Origin: Cepaea nemoralis
Taxonomy: Eukaryota > Mollusca > Gastropoda > Stylommatophora > Helicidae
Assembly (NCBI GenBank): GCA_014155875.1
Contig: JACEFZ010013534.1
Coordinates: forward strand, 248,001 to 312,000
Length of the DNA stretch: 64,000 bases
Direction of reading: 5' to 3'
Shown: in pieces, positions 36,100 to 47,205 of the stretch
How the letters are laid out: the number at the start of each line of letters is the position of its first letter
Numbering within the stretch: the stretch's first letter is position 1
Notes under the pieces: generated by a model
Told to the model about the DNA's origin: nothing
Database searches by the model: none
What the model saw: the letters and a program-made list of their open reading frames with translations, nothing else
Made by a program: the position numbers and the translations under genes

Positions 36100-37117
36100 T
36101 CAAAGAAAATTTTTCCGTTAAAGCTTATACACATGAGTGTGGTAGAACATCTAAAAATCAAACAATGGTAATAAGCGAAAATGTGAAGTTGTTGCTTATC
36201 GTAAATTCAACGAAGATTGAATGGATAAATTTATGTTTATGCCTAGCCGTAGTGGCAAACCAGTTTGCTTAATCTGCGGATTTTGTGTTTCTGTTACTAA
36301 AAAAAAAAAAAAAATCTGGAACTACACTTCACGACCACACATTCAGACATAAATGCTCAATATCCGATCAATTCGGAGTTAAGAAAATATTTCATAGAGA
36401 AAGTTCTCTGACCGGGCAGCCGTCATTTTTCACCAAGGCTAACGAACAGAGCAAGAGTGCTGTTGTTGCATCGTACGAAGTCGCTCTTCTGTTGGCTCGC
36501 AAAAAGAAGCCGTTCACCGATGCAGAAGAAATAATCAAGCATTTCCTTAAAATTGCTGCTAGAATGCTTGGTGATATAAAGTGTGAAACAAAATTTGATC
36601 AGATTCCTTTGTCTAATAATACTATGGCCAGGCGAGTTGAAGAATTAGCCAACGATGCTTATCGTCAAGGAGCAGCACATATCAAAAATTGTAAATGTTT
36701 CTTTCATTGGCAGTGGATGAACCCGCAGACATTTCTGTTACAGCTCAAGTCACAGCTTTTGTTCGAGCAATAAACGATAATTTTGAAGTCATTGAAGAAC
36801 TTCTAGGACTTGAATCAATGCATGCAACTACCAAAGGGACTGATCTGTTTAAGACTCTGAAGTTGTGTGTAGAGAAAAACAACGTTGAATGGACCAAATT
36901 GGACAGTGCATGCACCGACGGTGCTTCGGATTTGACGGGTAAAATGTCTAAATGTCTAGCATTATTGGAACAGTTTCTTGGCAGCACTATATTAAAATAT
37001 CATTGTATCATTCACCAAGAAGCTCTGTGTGAAATGACTTTAAATCTGAAACATGTCATGGATGTTGATTTGAGATGTGTGAACAAAATTCGAAGTAAGG
37101 CGCTGAACAGGCGTTAG
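36100..37117 (+). pseudogene. hAT transposase copy 2 (broken)
   Basis: Pieces match copy 1: SFFTKANEQSKSAVVASYE, RMLGDIKCETKFDQ and NTMARRVEELA (36285-36773); then after a frame change DEPADISVTAQ, CTDGASDLTGK and LKYHCIIHQEALC (36695-37117). The C-terminal dimerisation region lies beyond the nested LINE (about 38360-38560), also broken. An A14 run near 36300 disrupts the N-terminus. Non-functional. Confidence 0.85.
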
Positions 37118-37781
37118 TTCAAATAGTTTCTATCAGACCTGAACGAGGAATACAGTGTGCTATTGTTACACTGTGATGTCAGATGGCTATCTAAAGGAAA
37201 AGTTCTGTCATGTTTCTGGGCACTGAAAAATAGTGTCTATCTCTTTCTGTCTGGGGAAAAAATGCATTGCCTACAGAACGGGAATGTCTACTGAACGATG
37301 ACTGGCTTAATGATCTGGCATTTTTGGTGGACATCACGTCTCATTTAAACTCTTTAAATACGAGGATCCGGGGGGTGGGGGGTGGGGGGTGGGTGGGAGG
37401 GGGAACTATTAACAAATTTGTGCGATGACATTTCTTCATTTAAAATGAGACTACGACTGTTTATTGGACAGCTGAATGAAGGGACTTTAGAGGTGTTTCC
37501 AACTTGTGGTGGAAAAGAAATGTGACATGTTATAGTACAAAGTAAATGTTGAAAGTCTTCTGGATATCTTTCAGTCGAGATTTCAAGAGTTCACAATAGA
37601 GGAGGATAATGTTGCCCTCTTCATAAATCCATTCGTATTTCCTATTGCCAAGCCCTGTCAATTACAGCAAAACCTTCAGCACGAAGTAATTGATTTGAAA
37701 TGCAATTCTGCACTGAGATGTACATTTCTGGAGCTGCCTGCTTCACCTTCGGCTGATCATATGATTTCATTCTGGCGATTA

Positions 37782-38351
37782 AATATCCTGGAAGTATGAT
37801 CACAGAGGATGGCAGATTGGACAGAGAAATCGAAATCAGATGTCAAAAATCTAGTGCACTTACATATCAACTATCACCATTACTGAAACATCCAAATATA
37901 CCCATGTCCGCAATGACAGATAAACAGCATATTCACACCAACCCTATGCTAACAATCTTAAAACCTGGACTTTATCCAAATTACACCTTCGCAAAATCAA
38001 CTCCTGCGAGATGAGATGCCTGAGGAGAGCGGTAAACCTAACAATCCGAGACCGAGTAAGAAATGCTGTTATCAGACAGACTGTGGGATCAACACCTTGT
38101 GCCACATTTAATGATCAAGTGGTTTGGCCATGTCGTTAGAATGCAACACCAACAATTATCATCACTGGCCTTACATCTAAGCTCATCTGCGACAAGACCA
38201 AGAGGACGTCCAAGAAGAAAATGGATTGACGACATCAAAGACATTATACAATCATACGGAATGACACTATCCAATGCTGCCCACCGGGCGCTGGAACGCA
38301 TATTATTCCTCCCCACGACGTTTGACGGCAGAAGTGGGAAGATGATGATGA
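37782..38351 (+). mobile_element. LINE 3' fragment nested in hAT copy 2
   Basis: Copy 1 is continuous across the equivalent site (GGCGACTATTGTCTGCC), whereas here about 570 bp intervenes. It encodes broken LINE C-terminal sequence (MITEDGRLDREIEIRCQKSS; KWFGHVVRMQ; TRPRGRPRRKWIDDI) and ends in a (GAT)n tail. A GATTA duplication is likely but ambiguous. Confidence 0.85.
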
Positions 38352-38654
38352 TGATTATTGCCTGTCGAACAATTTGAACACTTGCGTTCATTCGAACAGA
38401 AATACATTTGTCGTTTTGGTTCGACTTACAGATGCGAGCAGTCATATTCTCCAGTGACCGTTATAAAAAATCAAGCAACGTTCCAGACTCATCGACAATA
38501 ACCTAGCTGCGCTTATGACTTTGGGCACGACAGATTTGTGCCCAGACTTTGATAAACTGGTATCTGAACTTAAGTAACTGGTTTGAAGAACAGTTACAAT
38601 TGCAAATTAATTACATTAATAGCGATTTTCGAAACTGATTAAAAATTTATTTTG

Positions 38655-38975
38655 AATAACGAAGACACAAACAATAGATTGCACGATTTATTGCCTGGCA
38701 TATTTCGCTGCATCTCGTCAGGTACATACTGCAGAAATCACACAACTTACGTGAATTAACTAGATATATCCTTCAAGTTGAAATATACACAATTTCGCAC
38801 AGTAATGTCACTTATCTACACGGTAGTTTTAAGCTGACTAACATGTCTTTCTGTTTCCACAATTCTGGCTTGCGTTGATTGATCATAATTGCTTCTGCAA
38901 ACTTTAACAAGCGAGTATTTTGTGTGTTAAACAACACGCGAAAGGCAGTGTCTCTGTCCACCACATGGCCGCTTA
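38655..38975. mobile_element. Unidentified about 320-bp insert in hAT copy 2
   Basis: Absent from copy 1. Its start (TTGCACGATTTATTGCCTG..TCGTCAGGTACATACTGCAG) resembles 6550-6600 (TTGCACGATCTTGTGCCTG..), so it is a repeat. I cannot classify it. Confidence 0.5.
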
Positions 38976-39247
38976 TTGTTAAATGAACAAAAAATGACCG
39001 CAGTGTTATACTGACACTGACTGCCTTTAAAGTTTTAGAATTTTGTTGACCAAAGTTAAGAAAGGTAAGAATGATATTGCACGACTTTTATAATTCTATA
39101 ACGTTTTGGCCCGCTTAACTACCGAAGATAGTATAATGGCCCTCTACTTGAAAAGCTTGGGATCCACTGGGTTATAGTGTTAATAATCTTTGCTTTCTTT
39201 ATACACACATAAACATATACAGATACATACAGACATATACATAGTCA

Positions 39248-39340
39248 CCGACCGACCGACCGACCGACCTACCTACCTACCTACCTACCTACCTACCTAC
39301 CTACCTACCTACCTACCTACCGAACTACCAACCTACCTAC
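39248..39340. repeat. (CCGA)n(CCTA)n microsatellite
   Basis: CCGA units followed by about 17 CCTA units. Confidence 0.95.
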
Positions 39341-39341
39341 C

Positions 39342-39573
39342 TTATTTTTCGCATATCCTTCACAGGACATCGCTGTCAACATCAGCATCTTTCAGCTGAT
39401 TGTTGATTTCTTGGCAAGATTACGCTCAGTAGTTTGCCATTGCTTTCTGAGCGACCGGCGCAATACCTCGTAAGTTACCGACCCGGGGAGAATTCTCACG
39501 CAACGTCACGTTACTTACGAGAGTATACGAGATTACGGAGAAAGTCGTGTAACCTCTTGACCAGAGAGACCGG
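39342..39573 (-). mobile_element. SINE family A copy
   Basis: Minus-strand head GCCGGTCTCTCTGGTCAAGAG with the family body (GGCAAACTACTGAGCGTAAT) and tail (TGTCCTGTGAAGGATATGCG). Flanked by ACCTACCT/ACCTGCCT-like sequence, possibly a target duplication inside the CCTA array. Confidence 0.8.
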
Positions 39574-40145
39574 CACCTGCCTATCTACATATATTCATTA
39601 TACATACGCAGAAACAAGCAATGAAAGAAGCTGTTATTTAATAGCTACTGCCATTTTGAAAGGTCATTAACAGTTGCACTATTCTGGGGATGTTTTCGAG
39701 TTTCGATATCTGAACTTAAGAAACATCTAATTTCTCTATTACTGTCTGCCAATGTTTAGTCCCTTCGTCGTCTTCACTCGTTGCTATTTTGTAAGCTCCC
39801 TTTAACTGCGAGAAGTGCTAAAATTGTTTCGTATTTATAAGGCGTAATCGACGTGGGATTTATGAATCACAGCTTCTCCAGTAATAGTAAATTATGTGCA
39901 TATTTGCTCATTTAGTTGATGCAACGTCTTGGTCCCGTTCCCACTGGTTAAGGGGAAGTTAGTGTGTTGTGTGAAAACAGACAGAGGCAGGCACGATTAT
40001 AATATTTACAACAGTCTGTAGGGGAATTTGGACAAAACGCCATGGATTAGCTGAGACGGACAGTCGGGATGTTTGGATCAGTAGTATAAGACTATAATAG
40101 TTGAAAGCCCCCAACTGTACTGTGAATCGCCGGGTCGCAAGCGTG

Positions 40146-40153
40146 TATAAATA
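40146..40153 (+). promoter_or_regulatory. TATA box of gene 2
   Basis: TATAAATA in the same context as gene 1's box (CGTGTATAAATAC(C/T)CAGTG). Confidence 0.6.
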
Positions 40154-40175
40154 CTCAGTGCTTCACACAAATGAC

Positions 40176-40246
40176 CACCGCCCGCCCTGAAGTTGCCAGA
40201 GAAGTCAAGCAAAACATACGAGTGGTAACGTTTATAGAAATACTTG
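40176..40246 (+). other. Putative 5'UTR exon 1 of gene 2
   Basis: Shares CCGCCCGCCCTGAAGTTGCC with gene 1 (one base different) and ends at the same donor, ACTTG|GTGAGT. It would splice to the acceptor at 44864-44865. Confidence 0.5.
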
Positions 40247-40438
40247 GTGAGTACACTCGTATAGTTTGTTAGCATCGTCTAAGTCTTATTGTGTTTTCTT
40301 ATCTTTTATTTTCGTGCTTCCTTTTTTTTAACTCTCGTTTATTTTCATATCGTTTCTTGTCGTGTGGTTTTTCTCTGCCTTGCAAGAAGGTTTCCTTGTC
40401 TTTCTTGGGTACATGTCTTTGTCTTCCTATTATATTGC

Positions 40439-40440
<2 letters not shown>

Positions 40441-40521
<81 letters not shown>
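40441..40521. repeat. (CT)n microsatellite in intron 1
   Basis: Orthologous in position to 1402-1467. Confidence 0.95.
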
Positions 40522-40524
<3 letters not shown>

Positions 40525-40594
40525 CTTGTTTGCTCTGTAGTCGCTTTTCTGTGCTTTTATATTCCCTGGCGTAAAAACATAAGTTAATTCCTTA

Positions 40595-40795
40595 TCCTTT
40601 ACAGAACAACCTCAGTATCTTTTGGCCGTTTGTGATTTCTTGGCAAGTTTACGTTCAGTAGATTGCCATTGCTTTCTGAACGATAGGCACTCATAGGACG
40701 GTCTGCGTCCACATCGATCGCAGCTATGTTTTGAACGCGTTGTGTGGGATTGGGAATTGCGATCGTAATCACTTCGCTACAAAGCAGACAAAAGC
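40595..40795 (-). mobile_element. SINE family A relic shared with block A
   Basis: Diverged copy paired with 1575-1795. Confidence 0.65.
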
Positions 40796-40840
40796 AGTTA
40801 AGAGTCCCAGTTAACCCACGTAAGACACATTGATCAAATG

Positions 40841-41091
40841 CTTTTTTAAAAAAAAATTCGCATATCCTTAACTGGACATCGCTGTCAACATCAGCATTGT
40901 TCAGCTGATTGTTGATCTCTTGGCAAGATTACGCTCAGTAGTTTGCCATTGTTTTCTGAGCGGCCGGCTCATTATTCCGCAAGTCATCAGCGCGGGTCGA
41001 ACCGTTTCCAATTCTCGCGCGCTGCGAGACCCTGCGTGGATAAACGGGATTACGGAGAAAGTCGTGTAACCCCTCGGCCAGAGAGACCGGC
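40841..41091 (-). mobile_element. SINE family A, TSD GATCAAAT
   Basis: Minus-strand head GCCGGTCTCTCTGGCCGAGG with box B GGTTCGACCCG. Duplication GATCAAAT at 40832-40839 and 41092-41099. Block A has the empty site near 1838, so this copy is younger than the duplication. Confidence 0.9.
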
Positions 41092-41139
41092 GATCAAATC
41101 GCTGGTAAACATATATGTTAATATACCATTAGGCACTAA

Positions 41140-41335
41140 CAGAGAGATGTGGTCTGTATTACAAGGGCTGCCTTTAATTTCCAAGACATTTCCTAGAACC
41201 CACTTTAAACTGGGTCCACCTGGGAGCCCAGGTTAATTTAAAAAAGAACAATCACCCACATGCAGTTTCGAACACATGTCTACTGGACCGGCAGGCGAGT
41301 GTCTAGCCACTATGCCACCGCGGCTCTCATTCATT
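41140..41335 (-). mobile_element. SINE family C copy
   Basis: The minus strand reads GCCGCGGTGGCATAGTGGCT with box B TGTTCGAAACTG, and the tail GACCCAGTTTAAAGTGGG. Confidence 0.65.
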
Positions 41336-41468
41336 TGTCGCCCTGATATTTATTTCTTCGTGTGTCCTTCTATTATATACGAGGCTATATAAGAAAACAA
41401 GACATTACAGTGTTAAATATGTCCCTTACAAATGGCACAGTCTTGATTTACTCAGATGTTTGCAGTGA

Positions 41469-42061
41469 ATCGGTACAATTATTTTGGAAAAGTCATAACA
41501 TCTGATGGGAGATGCCTAGAAGAGATTAGAACACGAATCGCCATGGCGAAAGTAGCCTTTAGCAAGATGAAAAACATTCTGACCAATAAAAAGATGTCAA
41601 ATTAAACGAGAAAAAGAGTGTTGAGGGGGTACATAGAGCCTGTTCTTTTGTATGGATGTGAAACTTGGACAATGTGCAGTCAAGCTGAAAAACATTTGAT
41701 GGGTACAGAAATGTGGTTTCTAAGAAAAATGCAAAGAATACCATGGACAGATAGAAAAACCAATGACCAAGTACTACAGGAGACAAATGAAAATCGTAAA
41801 TTGATTAGAGAAATTAGACGTAGACAGTCAACATTTTTTGGACGTGTTATGAGAAGAAATGGATTGGAGAACTTAGTGACAACTGGCAAGATCGAAGGGA
41901 ACAGACCAAGAGGAAGACCGAGAGGAAAATACCTAGATATCTTGGCCACATGGCATGGACGAGACAGGAACACTGAGCTGATCCACGACACTGGTGATCG
42001 AGTGAAATGGCGAGTCATGACCGCCCACGCTTTCTGGCATGGCACATGATTGATTGATTGC
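41469..42061 (+). mobile_element. LINE 3' fragment (RT C-terminus)
   Basis: 5'-truncated copy of the 8447 LINE family. After a stop near 41603, a frame of about 143 codons runs intact to the end of ORF2: LRGYIEPVLLYGCE, WFLRKMQRIPWTDRK, RPRGRPRGKYLD, and the terminal HAFWHGT. The (ATTG)n tail is at 42047-42061. It lies in intron 1 of gene 2; block A lacks it. Confidence 0.88.
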
Positions 42062-42329
42062 AGCCCTTGGTCCACCACATCTAACCCCTAGCGACTGTAA
42101 AACCTTTTCTAGAACATAAGGAACGATATAAATGAGACAAAGACTACCAGATTAACAAGGTAGGTCTGTCACCCGTTTAATCTTATAGCAATGACATTTC
42201 ATTTGTTATTTTTGTGAGTCTTCTGATATCTATATCTTTCCGTTGATTCCATGAATGCTAATCAACACCAATTACTTGATTCTCCTCGTCTCTGTATACA
42301 CTTATTCAATGTTCTATCTAGACTTTATT

Positions 42330-42640
42330 TAGAGTACAATACTAGACAATACACTGAAGTGTTGTACTTCAAGTATATGATCCTGTAGCTCTATTTCTAG
42401 TGTAGTGCTCTACTGCAAGTAGTGGCATTGGGCTCTATTTATAGTGAAGTATTTTACTTAAAATGTTTATTTTTAATGAAGTTTTGTACTTCAAGTATTT
42501 GATCAAATGGCTCTTTTTTTATAGTCAATTATTTTACTCCAAGTATGTGAACCTATAGTTCTAATTATAGTGTAGTGCCGCACTCCAAGTATGTGATCCT
42601 ATAGTTCTATTTATAATGATGTGTTGTACTCCAAGTATCA
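42330..42640. repeat. About 50-bp tandem, about six units
   Basis: Degenerate units containing TAGCTCTATTT.TAGTG.AGT and CTCCAAGTAT. Only about two units are in block A (2525-2625). Confidence 0.65.
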
Positions 42641-42699
42641 CTCGGATTTGAAATCAACCCAGCCTAATTGAAAATGGATAACATATAAAACTGACACTT

Positions 42700-42960
42700 T
42701 TCTGTAAATTGTTTTTGGAGAGCTTGGAATCAACCACTATACGTGGGTTGAATATTGCGAATACCTAGAAAGGCCACAGTAACTAACAACGGTTATCCGA
42801 AAGAGACTAATGACAGTAAGACACTATATACAAAAGAGACAAACCTTGTTCATTGGTTAGGTAATGAGAGGTGAGACATTGGAAAACATCTTGACCACTG
42901 TAAAGGTCAATGGGAGTAGAGACAGGGAGAGACCGTGAGAAATTATTTTGGCTAATTACG
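42700..42960 (+). pseudogene. LINE relic shared with block A
   Basis: Counterpart of 2690-3060; no intact frame. Confidence 0.6.
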
Positions 42961-43394
42961 CTGCATAAACTATTCAATAAACTTCAGAGCAGAGACAGAG
43001 GCCTTGAAAGCGGCAATAGAAATGCCGTTGACAAAGGAAAATAAAGTGGAACCAGAAAGGTGATCCATCATACAAACTCCAGCGAAGAGAACAATTTTCA
43101 GACTCCATCCAGCACACAACAGACTGAAATACCAATTATATAATACAGTAAAGATTGAAGATACTAATCAATGTAATAACCATGGATCTAGTAAAATGGT
43201 AGCAAAACATTTGATGCAGGAATGCCCAACATATACAAAAATAGAAGAACTAATTTGACCTGCACCTGATCCAATTGAAGACAAACTATGGGGAAGTCAA
43301 GAGGCTGCGTTTGAATGCTGCTTTCTTTGGAAATATTCATACTGGTATCTGAATGTGTATGAAGAAGAAAACAGTGAAGAAGAAACGCGAAACG

Positions 43395-43485
43395 CAAAAC
43401 ACACCCACACACACACACACACGCACACACACACACACCACACACACACACACGCACGCACGCACGCACGCAGACACACACACAC
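43395..43485. repeat. (CA)n/(CGCA)n microsatellite
   Basis: CA tract with CGCA block, adjoining the 3' end of a LINE fragment. Confidence 0.95.
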
Positions 43486-43496
43486 GTATATATATA

Positions 43497-44145
43497 TCCA
43501 TCACGTGCCATGCCGATAACCGTGGGCGGGCATGTTTTGCCATCTCATTCTATCACCAGAGACGTGGATCAGCTCCGTGTTTCTGTCTCTACCATGCCAC
43601 GTGGCAAAGCCATCCAGGTATTTACTTCTAGGTCTTCCCCTTGGCCTCTTCCTTTTGATCTTGCCAGTTGTTACCAAGTTCTCCAAGTCATTTCTTCTCA
43701 TAAGAGGCCCAAAAACTTTGACTATCTACTTCTAATGACTCTTATCAGTTTACGATCTTCATTTGTTTCTTGAAGGACTTGTTCATTGGTTTTTCTGTCT
43801 GTCTATGGTATTCTTTGCATTTTCTTCAGAAACCACATGTCTACAGCCATCAGATGTTTTTCACCTTGACTGCTCATTGTCCTCGCTTCACATTCATATA
43901 AAAGTACAGGTTCTATGTAGCACTTCAACACTCTTTTTGTCGTTTCAATTGATATCCTTTTATTGGTCAGTATGTTTTTAATCTTACAAAAGGCTACCTT
44001 CGCAATGACAATTCTTGTTGTTCTAATATCTTCAAGGCATCTCCTATCAGATGCTGTGACTGTTCCAAGATAACTGTACGTAATAACTTGCTTAAGAATA
44101 TGCCCATTTACCCGTGTATCACACTGTGGTATTTCCATCTTCCCG
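43497..44145 (-). pseudogene. LINE RT C-terminal fragment
   Basis: Minus strand: EIPQCDTRVNGHILKQV to LKCYIEPVLLYE and MWFLKKMQRIP (43803-44138), then in another frame RRNDLENLVTTGKI, RPRGRPRSKYLD and a terminal HGT (43501-43701), with an ATCCAT-type tail next to the CA repeat. Same family as the 8447 LINE. Confidence 0.88.
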
Positions 44146-44149
44146 TATA

Positions 44150-44640
44150 TATGTATGTATCATACGCAAACCATCAACCAGTGACACACACACTCACCCA
44201 GCTACTGAGTTGAGTGCGTGGCGCGACACTGTCAGCTGTGAATTTCTTGTGAAATGCTTTTACATCTGTCCGTGGTTGTTTGTAGCGTGAACTGCACGTT
44301 CGGAATAATGACGGCCCCTGTCGCAGAACTGATTGGATAGCCTTATGCAGTATTGTGTGCTGCTGGTTTTCTAGTGACTGCCGCTTCCATCGACGATAAA
44401 CTGTATTTTTCGTGGAGGACTTTTGTCCTGGCATTCTGGCGGCGGCATTATGAACAATGTACCTGTGCGGGCTGTTGGTTTGTCGAGACTCCTGTCTGTT
44501 CAACTTTTCAGATGGGGCAGTGAGGGACATTTTGTGTGATATTCATTGGCACAGATACGGAGCATAATGGGGACGACCCGTTGCCGTAAAGTTGGAAGCG
44601 TGAATAATGACTAATGACTCACCATCACAGAAAACACTTC
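44150..44640. other. Unassigned intron 1 stretch of gene 2
   Basis: No convincing gene. The 118-codon minus-strand frame at 44174-44530 has no recognisable motif. Confidence 0.45.
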
Positions 44641-44644
44641 AAAC

Positions 44645-44645
44645 A

Positions 44646-44713
<68 letters not shown>
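44645..44713. repeat. (CA)n microsatellite
   Basis: Uninterrupted CA tract preceding exon 2. Confidence 0.97.
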
Positions 44714-44718
<5 letters not shown>

Positions 44719-44867
44719 AAAACACACGCACACGCTCACACACAAACATAGAATGCATTAACACACACATAATCAACCTATTATTATTTACACCGGCAAA
44801 GACCCAAGAGTTCTATGTTCTGACGTAATATCTACACGTAAAATGATGTCTGTAACTGCTTGCAGCA

Positions 44868-47108
44868 ATGGACCAAGCACAACACTGCCTGTTTGTCGTC
44901 CTGGCCTTCTCCTGCCTGACCCAGCTGGTGACCTCTATTCCCATGATCATAGATGCGGAACTGGATTATGATACAAATGCGCCTGTACCGATGACTGAAG
45001 GTAGGGTCACGTGTGGTGGAGTGAGGCTGATTGATGTCATGTTTAGGTTGGTTAATATCAGTGACAGGAAGCCACAGTAGCCCTGTGGTTAGCACGCTGG
45101 CCTGCCAGCCCTGTGGTCAAGTGCTTGAATCCCAGAATGAGGAAATTTTGTTTAAACTCATGTCCTGGTCTGCCAGGTTGACTCAGCCTACAACGGTTAC
45201 CAGGAAATGTTCTGAATGTAAGGGCGGGCGACATGATATTGACCATTGGTCTATAAAAATATGGTGCTAGCATCATAAACCCATACTGAGAAGTAGCGGC
45301 TGGACAATCGCCTGCCGTACCGGTGGTCTTGGGGTAGATCCTCATCGTGGAGGTTTCGAAAAAAAAAAAAAAAGACCCGGGCTCCCTGCCTAAAATGGAC
45401 GCCAGTTAATGACATATATATCATGAACTGAAGGGATGGGTCATATTTTGGCAGAAATATATAACTGCCTTTTTTCTATGGCCTCGATGTGTCTGAGTTG
45501 TCTTTTATTGTTTGTCGAATACAGCACACGAAACGCCTTCCCTGCCTTCCCTGTGTTAGCTTTATCGCCACAAGTGTTTAAATTCACTAAGGGGATTCAT
45601 TCTTTAGAATGTTTATTATTTATGTAGTCCCGTATAATTAACATCAAGGTCTAAATAGTATCAACGGCCAGACTAAATTTAATCAGTTAGAATTATGACA
45701 TATGAAATACTGATCTTTAAAGAACAACCTTTGGGGGGTTGAGTGGTCTCGAGGTATGGTGTCCGCCTCGAGTGCTGGAGGTCACGAGTTCAGGCCCCGG
45801 TGAGGACCAGGATTTATTTAAAAAATCCACCTGGACTTCCAGTAAGTTCCCCTGGTCTCTGGGTAGTGAGATCGGACGCCCGTGTGTATTGTTGCGCACG
45901 TAAAAAATCCCTTGGCAGTTGGAAATCGAAAAAGAGTAGCCTAACGGCGCTGCCCGGACAAAATTTCGAGTTAAAAATCTACCCAAAGCATTTCAGGCTG
46001 CTCGCCGATGCAACGGAGTTCGTGCATTGAGCTGAGTTTCTCCAAAACTCAGGTTTGAGTTAGGAGGAAAACGGAGCACTTACGGGTTAAACCATGTACC
46101 GTGATGTTGATCCAACGACTAAAACTAAACTAAAAACTAAAGAACAACAATTGTTATCAAATCGCTTGCAGAATGGCGTGAGTGATCGTGCTTCTCCATA
46201 AATTACGATTTCCAGCTATATATCACTTAGTGTGCTGACACGTCTTCATGCTATTACAAAAGGCTGCTTATATTTTTTATTGTTATTTTCCTCTTGTTCT
46301 CTTTTCATGAACCTTTCCAGTTATCACGACATGGGCCAAGTACAACTCTGCCTGTTTGTCGTCCTGGCCTTCTCCTGCCTGACCCAGCCGGTGACCTCTA
46401 TTCCCATGATCATAGATGCGGAACTGGATTATGTATTTTGTATTTCTCTTGATTAAGGGGAAGACAACAAGGGAAAGCAAATTAGTGAATACCTGAGTGT
46501 CTTGGCCACGTGGTATGGTCGAGACAAGAACACTGAGCTGATCCATGACTCTGGTGTTCGCGTGAGATGGCAAAACATGACAGAATACGCTTATCGGCAT
46601 GGCACATAATGATGATTACTCTTGACATTATGCGGCCAAAAAAGTGATGACTGCGTGTTTACTGATGTTTGTGATTACTTGTCATTGTATCTTTCAAACA
46701 GTTTAAATTAATCATTGTGGCTGTGCAAGGAGTGTTCTATGCAACCACATCTCTGAGGCCTGAGGGGATGATTGGCTTGTTTAATAACTGTCCGGCATAA
46801 TGTGCAATTTACACATAATTTGATATAACATGGATTATAGAAACATATATTCTTACGCTATGTGTTTCTTGATCAGTTAGATATTTGGTGTTGGCTTTTT
46901 CTTTTCAGATATATTTGACCTCAAAGATAAGACAGACATGTTTGACCCCACTTCCGTCTTGCTGACCCGTTTTCGCAGAAATCTCTCCCAGTGGTTACAG
47001 GGAAGCCAGCACTTTAATAACTACGAACATGGAAACAATGACCGTTTCGATCGCCACCGAGCCTACACCACCCGAAACAATGGACATGGTGAGGTAGTGG
47101 AGTCCTAG
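44868..47108 (+). CDS. Gene 2: small secreted protein, spliced (110 aa)
   Basis: Paralogue of gene 1. Coding exons 44868-45000 and 46909-47108, joined at phase 1 across GAAG|GTAGGG and CTTTTCAG|AT, give 110 residues ending in TAG. The signal peptide (1-22) is identical to gene 1's. The early mature region differs by a few conservative changes (SIPMIIDAELDY). IFDLKDKTDMF, LLTRFRR and QWLQGSQHFN are retained. The last about 27 residues diverge strongly in sequence and by one residue in length, while staying Asn/Arg/His-rich and cysteine-free. Intron 2 (1.9 kb) carries the shared SINE dimer, a private SINE (45729-46138), a signal-exon pseudocopy (46331-46433) and a LINE tail. Function unknown. 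Confidence 0.7.
45074..45420 (+). mobile_element. Dimeric SINE family C in intron 2
   Basis: Counterpart of 5312-5665: TAGCCCTGTGGTTAGCACGC with box B GCTTGAATCCC, then a second head GTAGCGGCTGGACAATCGCC, TGGGGTAGATCC and an A run. Confidence 0.75.
45729..46138 (+). mobile_element. SINE family D, 410 bp, 10-bp TSD
   Basis: Head with box A-like TTGAGTGGTCTCGAGGTATGG and box B ACGAGTTCAGGCCC; the tail ends in repeats of ACTAAA. Duplication AAAGAACAAC at 45719-45728 and 46139-46148. The matching position in gene 1's intron (near 6895) is empty. Confidence 0.88.
46331..46433 (+). pseudogene. Truncated copy of the signal-peptide exon
   Basis: 103 bp starting at an ATG and ending at CTGGATTATG match gene 2's exon 2 with four differences. 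It lies in intron 2, replacing a few bases at a site that in gene 1 reads CACAACATGCTAAAG. It has no downstream donor in the right phase. The frame reads through to TAA at 46455, giving a possible 42-codon product with an intact signal peptide. It is closer to gene 2 than to gene 1, so it arose after the duplication. Confidence 0.85.
46453..46618 (+). mobile_element. LINE 3' tail, 7-bp TSD CTCTTGA
   Basis: 166 bp encoding the LINE end (LATWYGRDKNTELIHD) and TAATGATGATT tail, flanked by CTCTTGA (46446-46452 and 46619-46625). Confidence 0.85.
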
Positions 47109-47199
47109 GTACTGCCTGCTACAGACCCCAGTGAATCACATGTATTTGAGAAGATCAGCCATTCTGAAATTCTGTGAAAGTGGTTTGCTGATTCGTATG

Positions 47200-47205
47200 A
47201 ATAAA
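47200..47205 (+). promoter_or_regulatory. PolyA signal of gene 2
   Basis: AATAAA about 92 bp after the stop, in context TATGAATAAATTAT shared with gene 1. Confidence 0.65.

Larger units (their letters stand above)
35815..39169 (+). mobile_element. hAT transposon copy 2, perfect 8-bp TSD
   Basis: Ends CAGAGGTTCCCAAACC.. and ..GCTTGGGATCCACTG, flanked on both sides by GGTTATAG (35807-35814 and 39170-39177). Homologous to copy 1 along its length but with at least two secondary insertions (37782-38351 and about 38655-38975) and a G-rich expansion near 37370. It lies in inverse orientation to copy 1, with the minisatellite between them. Confidence 0.92.

Noticed and set aside
44174..44530. 118-codon minus-strand frame
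   Set aside because: No recognised motif, inside an intron, and not preserved in block A.
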